From NCBI GenBank assembly GCA_015060555.1, contig SUYG01000054.1:1-64000 (forward strand): 64,000 bases of DNA, written 5' to 3'. The stretch is from Physcousia sp015060555 (GTDB lineage Bacteria > Bacteroidota > Bacteroidia > Bacteroidales > Bacteroidaceae). The position numbers were made by a program, and so were the translations under genes. How positions within the stretch are numbered: the first letter of the stretch is position 1; every line of letters begins with the position of its first letter. Positions 58,230 to 64,000 of the stretch are shown piece after piece. The notes under the pieces are model-generated. The model was given only the letters and a program-made list of their open reading frames with translations, was not told where the DNA came from and searched no databases.

Positions 58230-58763
58230 ATGAAACGGACAGCCTTTAGTTTCCTCCTCATGGCTCTGTCATGGAGCGTGGCACACGCCATGCGCGATGC
58301 CGATCCCGACTTACATGCCTATCCACAGGTCCTTGTCGTGGAAGTGACCGATGGCGGCAAGTCTGTGTTTGCGTTGGCCAGCAAGCCTACCGTTACTTTC
58401 GAGGGAATCCCCGGAAGTCATCACGCGCTCGTGAAGATTGCCAACGCCGAGACCTCGGTGGAATACCCCTGCACCGAGATTGTGAAGTGTTATTTCATCA
58501 GCGAGAAAGAGATTCACGATGGCGTGGAGCAAGCTCGCACGAAAGACATGATTGTCAGACAGCCGTCAAAATACGTGTATGTGATAGAGGGCGTACCGGC
58601 GACGGAGGTGCAGGTGGCCGATATCAGCGGACGCGCCTGCTCGCAATGCATCTCGCCCATGAATGGCGGTGTGCGTATCGACCTGACTTCCACCCCTCAG
58701 GGCATCTATATCATCCATTTCGGAAAGGGACAATCCATTAAGATTCTGCGTCGTCATGACTAA
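58230..58763 (+). CDS. Small secreted protein with sorting-like tail, between GH26 and GH36
   Basis: This is a 177-residue protein with a signal peptide (MKRTAFSFLLMALSWSVAHA). It carries the same N-terminal module as the protein at 3197 (VVEVTDGGKSVFALASKPTV then TFEG). Its end (GIYIIHFGKGQSIKILRRHD) resembles a type IX sorting tail. It has no catalytic motif. Tight packing in the operon (8 bp after GH26, 8 bp overlap with GH36) suggests it serves the enzymes, perhaps as a surface scaffold, but this is a guess. Confidence 0.7.
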   Translation: MKRTAFSFLLMALSWSVAHAMRDADPDLHAYPQVLVVEVTDGGKSVFALASKPTVTFEGIPGSHHALVKIANAETSVEYPCTEIVKCYFISEKEIHDGVEQARTKDMIVRQPSKYVYVIEGVPATEVQVADISGRACSQCISPMNGGVRIDLTSTPQGIYIIHFGKGQSIKILRRHD

Positions 58764-60984
58764 ATCCTTCATTTCATCTTCTCTCATCCGTCGTGCGCTG
58801 GGCACACTTGTCGCAGTGCAGCTCCTGTGTACTCCCACGCAAGCTTGGGAGGGGCCGATTGCCGTCACCACTCCCAGCACGCAGATGCTCCTGCATGCCG
58901 ACGAATGCGGCGACCTGCGCTTCGATTATTATGGCCCGCGTGCTTGCACCGCCCAGGAACTGCGCGACGGTGGCAGCGCTTTCAACACATCGGCACTACC
59001 GGCCTTTGGCACGGTGGATATGGTGCAGCTGCCAGCCCTTCAAATCCAACACGCCGATGGCGACCTGAACCTGGAGTTGCAAGTACAAGATGTCACCGTG
59101 CAAGCCCTCCCATCGGTGAAGGGAACGGACGGAGGCGCATCTTTGACCACCATCATCATGAAGGACAAGTTGCAACCTGTCACGGTGAAAGTCTTTTATA
59201 AAACCTACACGAACGTAGATGTCATCGAGACGTGGACGGAGATTGTGAACGGCGAGAAAAAGGCCATCACGCTGAAGCGCTATGACAGCGGCCATCTGGT
59301 GCTAAGGCAGGGTGATGTGTGGTTGACACACCTTCATGGCGACTGGGCTGCCGAGGCAGAGCCGACGATGGAGCGTCTCACGCCCGGCGTGAAGACAATT
59401 CGCAATACCGACGGCGCCCGCAACGCCCATCTGGATGCTCCCGAGGTGATGCTGTCACTGGATGGGCGTCCGCAAGAGAACAGCGGCCGCGTCATCGGTG
59501 CAGCCCTTTGCTGGAGCGGCAACTATGAGCTGCGCGTGAATACGCTGCTAAAGAAGGAACACCACTTCTATGCCGGCATCGACCCCCAAAGCAGCGAGTA
59601 TGTCCTTGAGCCTAAAGAGAGCTTCACCACGCCCCACTTGGCGCTGACCTATAGCACGGAGGGTATGGGTGGTGTCTCGCGCTCGTTCCACCGCTGGGCC
59701 CGCACCTGCGGAATGCTTCATCGTGGGATGCAGACGGGCGAGATCCTGCTCAACTCATGGGAGGGTCTGTACTTCGACATCAACGAGGAGCGGATGAAGG
59801 GCATGATGGACGATATAGCGAAGCTTGGCGGTGAACTCTTCGTGATGGACGATGGTTGGTTTGGCGACAAGTATCCGCGCAAGGATGACAGCAGTTCACT
59901 CGGCGACTGGGTAGTGGATAAGAACAAGTTGCCCGGCGGCATCAAAGCCCTCACCGACGCTGCCCGCGAGCGTGGCATCAAGTTCGGCATCTGGATTGAG
60001 CCCGAGGCGGTGAATACCACCAGTGAACTCTTCGGGGCTCACCCTGAATGGGCATTGCAGGCCAAAGGGCGTGAGCTGAAGCTGGGACGTGGCGGCACGC
60101 AGCTGGTGCTGGACATGACGAACCCCAAGGTGCAGGATTTCGCCTTTAAGATTGTTGATGACCTGCTGACGCAGTACCCAGAGATTGCCTACATCAAATG
60201 GGATGCCAACGCCAGTATTCAGAACTTCGGCAGCACCTATCTGCCACAACACAAACAACAGAATTTATATGTTGACTATCACCTCGGCCTTATCAACGTA
60301 CTGGAGCGTATCCGCGCCAAGTACCCGGATGTGGTCATTCAGGACTGCGCCAGCGGTGGCGGACGTGCCAACTACGGTCTGTTGCCCTACTTCGATGAGT
60401 TCTGGGTGAGCGATAACACCGATGCGCTGCAGCGTGTCTTCATCCAATGGGGCACCTCGATGTTCTTTCCTGCCAATGCGATGGCTGCCCATATCAACCA
60501 CTGCCCGTACTGGAACACGGGCGGGCGCGTTATCCCCGTTAAGTTCCGCTGTGATGTGGCCATGAGCGGACGCCTTGGCATCGAACTGCAACCCAAGGAT
60601 ATGACCGATGAGGAACGCGAGCAATGTATCCGTTGTTTCCAGGACTACAAGCAACTTCGACCCATTGTGCAGACGGGTGAACTCTACCGTCTCATCAGCC
60701 CCTATGACGGAGACGGCGTGGCGGCGCTGATGTACACGAAGGATAGCTCTGCCGCCCTCTTCATCTATAAGGTCAGGAACTATTACAACCAGCCCTTGCC
60801 TCGCATCCGTCTGGCAGGACTACATCCCGATGCCATCTACACGTTATTAGAAAGGAACGTGCGCGTGGGCAAGGAACCCTGTGCGCTGAACGGTAAGCGC
60901 TTCAGTGGCCGCTACCTGATGGAAGTGGGTATCGAGGTTCCGCTGTGGGAAGACTACGCCTCTAGAGTTTTTGAATTGCAATGA
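58756..60984 (+). CDS. GH36 alpha-galactosidase, secreted
   Basis: This is a 742-residue enzyme removing alpha-1,6-galactose side groups. The signal peptide ends near TPTQA. The family barrel holds LLNSWEGLYFDINEER, FVMDDGWFG and FGIWIEPEAVN. The nucleophile Asp483 is in YIKWDANAS, the CASGGGR motif follows, and the acid/base Asp553 is in WVSDNTDA. A C-terminal beta-domain follows (ending YASRVFELQ). Its start overlaps the preceding small gene. With GH26 mannanases on both sides, the target is probably galactomannan or galactoglucomannan. Confidence 0.94.
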   Translation: MTKSFISSSLIRRALGTLVAVQLLCTPTQAWEGPIAVTTPSTQMLLHADECGDLRFDYYGPRACTAQELRDGGSAFNTSALPAFGTVDMVQLPALQIQHADGDLNLELQVQDVTVQALPSVKGTDGGASLTTIIMKDKLQPVTVKVFYKTYTNVDVIETWTEIVNGEKKAITLKRYDSGHLVLRQGDVWLTHLHGDWAAEAEPTMERLTPGVKTIRNTDGARNAHLDAPEVMLSLDGRPQENSGRVIGAALCWSGNYELRVNTLLKKEHHFYAGIDPQSSEYVLEPKESFTTPHLALTYSTEGMGGVSRSFHRWARTCGMLHRGMQTGEILLNSWEGLYFDINEERMKGMMDDIAKLGGELFVMDDGWFGDKYPRKDDSSSLGDWVVDKNKLPGGIKALTDAARERGIKFGIWIEPEAVNTTSELFGAHPEWALQAKGRELKLGRGGTQLVLDMTNPKVQDFAFKIVDDLLTQYPEIAYIKWDANASIQNFGSTYLPQHKQQNLYVDYHLGLINVLERIRAKYPDVVIQDCASGGGRANYGLLPYFDEFWVSDNTDALQRVFIQWGTSMFFPANAMAAHINHCPYWNTGGRVIPVKFRCDVAMSGRLGIELQPKDMTDEEREQCIRCFQDYKQLRPIVQTGELYRLISPYDGDGVAALMYTKDSSAALFIYKVRNYYNQPLPRIRLAGLHPDAIYTLLERNVRVGKEPCALNGKRFSGRYLMEVGIEVPLWEDYASRVFELQ

Positions 60985-61051
60985 GAAAGACACGCCGACC
61001 AGCATGTGATTGTGACAGCCATTGAATAGTAATCCCTCATACATCTGGAAT

Positions 61052-64000
61052 ATGACCATCAGACACCTTTCCTATCTAATCCTGCTGTTCATCAGTTGGA
61101 ACAGTGTGGCCGCACAAACCATTCGTCTGAACGCAAAGGCCACCGGCAAGCGCTTTGACGGCATAGGAGCCGTCAACGGCGGCGGAGCCACCTCCGTCCT
61201 CCTCAAGGACTATCCCGAACCTCAGCGCTCGCAGATTATGGACATGGTCTATAAGCCTATGTTTGGTGCCAGCGTCAGCACCATCCTCGTCGAGGTGCCA
61301 GGTGACGGCAACAGCACGCAGGGCTCCATGCCCTCGCACGCCCACGAGCGCAACGACGCCAACTTTATGCGCGGCTATATGTGGTGGGTGATGCAGGAGG
61401 CCAAGTGCCGCAATGCCGACCTCTCGCTCGACGCCACCGCGTGGAGCGCCCCCGCCTGGGTCGGCAACTTCTGGAGCGATGACATGGTGGACTACTACAT
61501 CGCATGGCTTCAGGGACTGCGTCAGGTGCACGGTCTCGAACTAGATGCCCTCGGTTGTCACAACGAAAAGGGGTGGAACGCCGACTTCGCCAAGCACCTG
61601 CGCAGAGCCATGAACAAGCGCGGCTTCCGCGATGTCAAGCTACACGGCTTCGGCAACTGGGGCGGTCAGAAGATGGATTTCCTCAAGCGCATGCAGGAGG
61701 ATGAAGAGCTGCGCGATGCCCTCGATGCCGTTTGCGCCCATACGTTCAGCGAAATACAACTTACCCCAGAGCAACGCAAGATGGCAGAAGACATGGGCAA
61801 GCCCATTTGGAATAGCGAAGACCACGTGTATCTCCCGGGCTTCAATTGTCTCATCAGCATCGTCCACTGCTTCAACCAGAACTACATCATCAGCGGAGCA
61901 ACCAAGGTTGTCAACTGGTACGACATTGGCGCTACCTATCCGCTGGAACCCTACAGCAAGGAACCGCCGATGTTGTTGGCGCAGGAGCCGTGGAGCGGAC
62001 ACTACACGGTACGCGAGGCTCTTTGGGGTTATGCCCACTATGGTCAGTTCACGCGCGTAGGCTGGCGCTACATCGACGATGGCTGCATGAACCTGCCTGG
62101 CGGAGGTTCGATGGTGACGATGCGCGACCCGCAAACGGGTGACTACAGCATCATCGCCGAGACGAAAGGGGCCAAGCAGGTGCAGACCATAACTGTAAAA
62201 GTGGATAAGAGCCTCGCGAAAGGCAAACTCTGCCAATGGTACAGCGACGCCCAGCAGCAGTTTGTACGTCTCAACGACATCACTCCCAAGGGTGGCAGTT
62301 TCTCCTTTACACTGAAACCCAATGCCGTCTATTCCCTATCCACTACCACGGGGCAGCAGAAAGGCTCCTTTGCCGACATTCCCGCCTCAAAGCCTTTCCC
62401 CATCCCCTACGAGGATGACTTCGAACAGTACAAGAATCCTTCCGAATGGGGCTATCTGCCTCACTATCTGGCAGACTTGATAGGGTGCTTTGAGCTTAGG
62501 CCCATCCCCACTCCAAACACTAAGCCCTCCGCTCGGCGCTCTGCGACGCTTGACCCTTCAAGAACTCTAAACTCTACCACCTGTCTTCGTCAAACCGTCG
62601 GCTCCCACACCCTCAGCTGGGCGCCCGAATGGCATCACTACACCATCATTGGCGACCGCGACTGGACCGACTATGAGATCAGCGCCGACGTCTATCTGAA
62701 TCCTGGCGATGAGGCTGGGGTTATGGGACGACTCTGTGATGTAGGCAGCGGCTATGGCGTCTGGGCCAAGGGCTACTACCTGAAGATGGACGAGCAGGGG
62801 CGCGTCGAATTGATTCTTACTCGCGGCAAGCGCGACCAGAAGGAGCTCATCGGCGACAAGGAACAGCAGGCCATCATCCTCGCCCGAAAGGACGTAGAGG
62901 TTGGCGGCGAATACATACTGGACGAGAAAGAAGTAAGCGGCATAACGGCTCTGCAATGGCACAACCTCAGGCTTCGTTTCGAGGGTGATCGCATCTTGGG
63001 TTACGTCGATGGAGTCGAAGTGGTAAAGGCCACATCGGACCACTACGGCAAGGGCATGGCAGGCTTGATAGCTCCTTTGAAAGAGCACCGCGTCTCTACT
63101 CCATATTTTGATAACTTGAAGATAGTGCCCATCGGCCGCACAAAGGCTACGCAAACCACACTTTCTGCAATACAGCCGCTTTACCCGGTGAGCTCCCACG
63201 GTATAGGTCGTGAAATGCTGCTCCAACGTCTGCAAAGCCTCAACTCCCGTGGCATCATGTTCGGGCATCAGGACGATCCTTTCTATGGTCTCGGTTGGGA
63301 CGACCGCTCTGCTTCTGGAGGACATTCCGACGTATTGGCGACTTGCGGCGACTACCCCGCCGTGATGGGCTTTGAACTTGGTGGCATCGAGATGGGCGAC
63401 ACCAAGAGTCTGGACAGTGTACCCTTCGCTCGAATCCGAGAAGAGTTGCTGGCACATGTGCGCCGTGGCGGCATCGCTACTATCTCCTGGCATCCGCGCA
63501 ACCCCCATACGGGTGGCACCTCGTGGGTCAACGCGCAAGAACGTGACAAGAACACGGTGGCTGCTGTGTTGCCTGGAGGCAAGGACCACGAGGTGTTTCA
63601 GATTTGGTTGGGTCGTCTCACCACCTTCCTCGCCTCACTCTGCGACGAGCAGGGACAGCCCATTCCCTTCATCTTCCGACCCTGGCACGAGAATAGCGGC
63701 GGCTGGTTCTGGTGGGGACGCGGTCTGTGCTCTGCCGAGGAGTATAAGGCGCTGTGGAACATGACGCAGGACTTCGTCACACGGACGCTGCCTTACAACA
63801 TCCTGTGGAGCTGGAGCCCCAACTATGGCTTCGAGCCCGACGTACTCAAAACCTACCCCGGTCACGACCGCGTGGATGTCATTGGCCTCGATGCCTACCA
63901 GCAGCGGGGTGGCGAACAGGCTTTCATAGCCACCCTAAACAAGGACCTCACCACCCTCAGCGCCCTCGCAGCCGAGAAAGGCAAACTCCTCGCCCTCACC
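61052..64000 (+). CDS. GH59 galactocerebrosidase-like enzyme fused to a GH26 domain (3' end outside window)
   Basis: The frame is open for 983 residues up to the window edge. The signal peptide is MTIRHLSYLILLFISWNSVAAQ. Residues about 22-500 follow animal galactocerebrosidase (GH59): FDGIGAVNGGGATSVLL, EPQRSQIMD, MWWVMQEAKCRN, acid/base Glu172 in CHNEKGW, nucleophile Glu256 in IWNSEDHV, and AQEPWSGHY. Residues about 530-700 match the GH59 lectin-like domain (GDRDWTDYEISADVYL...). From about 713, GIMFGHQDDPFYG, SWHPRNPHTGG and RPWHENSGGWFWWG (acid/base Glu880) mark a GH26 catalytic domain whose nucleophile lies beyond the window. I checked the frame through the joint: no stop. Residues around 475-515 look like low-complexity filler. 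Confidence 0.88.
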   Translation, partial: MTIRHLSYLILLFISWNSVAAQTIRLNAKATGKRFDGIGAVNGGGATSVLLKDYPEPQRSQIMDMVYKPMFGASVSTILVEVPGDGNSTQGSMPSHAHERNDANFMRGYMWWVMQEAKCRNADLSLDATAWSAPAWVGNFWSDDMVDYYIAWLQGLRQVHGLELDALGCHNEKGWNADFAKHLRRAMNKRGFRDVKLHGFGNWGGQKMDFLKRMQEDEELRDALDAVCAHTFSEIQLTPEQRKMAEDMGKPIWNSEDHVYLPGFNCLISIVHCFNQNYIISGATKVVNWYDIGATYPLEPYSKEPPMLLAQEPWSGHYTVREALWGYAHYGQFTRVGWRYIDDGCMNLPGGGSMVTMRDPQTGDYSIIAETKGAKQVQTITVKVDKSLAKGKLCQWYSDAQQQFVRLNDITPKGGSFSFTLKPNAVYSLSTTTGQQKGSFADIPASKPFPIPYEDDFEQYKNPSEWGYLPHYLADLIGCFELRPIPTPNTKPSARRSATLDPSRTLNSTTCLRQTVGSHTLSWAPEWHHYTIIGDRDWTDYEISADVYLNPGDEAGVMGRLCDVGSGYGVWAKGYYLKMDEQGRVELILTRGKRDQKELIGDKEQQAIILARKDVEVGGEYILDEKEVSGITALQWHNLRLRFEGDRILGYVDGVEVVKATSDHYGKGMAGLIAPLKEHRVSTPYFDNLKIVPIGRTKATQTTLSAIQPLYPVSSHGIGREMLLQRLQSLNSRGIMFGHQDDPFYGLGWDDRSASGGHSDVLATCGDYPAVMGFELGGIEMGDTKSLDSVPFARIREELLAHVRRGGIATISWHPRNPHTGGTSWVNAQERDKNTVAAVLPGGKDHEVFQIWLGRLTTFLASLCDEQGQPIPFIFRPWHENSGGWFWWGRGLCSAEEYKALWNMTQDFVTRTLPYNILWSWSPNYGFEPDVLKTYPGHDRVDVIGLDAYQQRGGEQAFIATLNKDLTTLSALAAEKGKLLALT

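Noticed and set aside
51052..64000. Complete polysaccharide utilisation locus with SusC/SusD
   Set aside because: No TonB-dependent transporter or SusD-like lipoprotein is present in this window. I therefore call it only a glycan-utilisation region; the pair may lie beyond 64 kb.

Overview
The window looks like a chromosomal segment from a Bacteroidales bacterium, most likely Prevotella or a close relative (inference). Support: Bacteroidetes-type -7 boxes (TAnnTTTG), secreted proteins ending in type IX secretion-like tails, a type III glutamine synthetase next to gltBD and glnK-amtB, and polysaccharide-degrading lipoproteins and secreted enzymes. No rRNA, tRNA, CRISPR array, IS transposase or phage gene was seen.

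Layout. (1) 150-3054: a four-gene ribosomal peptide (RiPP) cluster of the CXXX-repeat type: a 19-cysteine core behind a Tat-like and lipobox leader, a radical SAM/SPASM maturase, a second maturase and a small accessory protein. (2) 3197-9108: secreted and surface proteins, an archaemetzincin-like lipoprotein, a small membrane protein and a metallophosphoesterase. (3) 9648-25380: one long plus-strand cobalamin operon, mostly made of fused enzymes (CbiH-CbiC, CbiE-CbiT, CbiG-CbiF, CbiJ-CbiD), then a FecCD-type permease, CobU, CobT, CobS, CbiA, CobQ, CobD and CbiB. (4) 25485-26426: a helix-hairpin-helix protein on the minus strand. (5) 26568-50628: a nitrogen-assimilation island read outward from a divergent promoter near 37.3-37.45 kb. 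Leftward are dapF, dapL, gltB, gltD and glnN. Rightward are glnK, amtB, a porin-like protein, pyrG, purF, asnB, a carA-carB(N-half) fusion and glmS. Almost every enzyme here makes, senses or spends glutamine. (6) 51052-64000: a glycan-utilisation region with secreted proteins, a 58-residue peptide gene, an AraC regulator, a GH26 mannanase, a GH36 alpha-galactosidase and a GH59-GH26 double enzyme running off the window end. It is probably aimed at galactomannan-like substrates.

The most unusual feature is a large set of palindromic, mostly GC-rich repeats lying inside protein-coding genes without breaking the frame. I count about 28 copies in some 16 genes between 1.9 and 48.1 kb. The same DNA module occurs in unrelated genes, sometimes in opposite orientation (cbiA versus carA). 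One copy has grown into a five-unit 39-bp tandem array joining CbiG to CbiF. Repeats also sit at or near four gene-fusion joints, including the one joining CarA to a half-length CarB. A second repeat type, AT-rich runs of 7-8 bp units, fills most spaces between genes. The RiPP cluster and the GH59-GH26 fusion are the other leading items.
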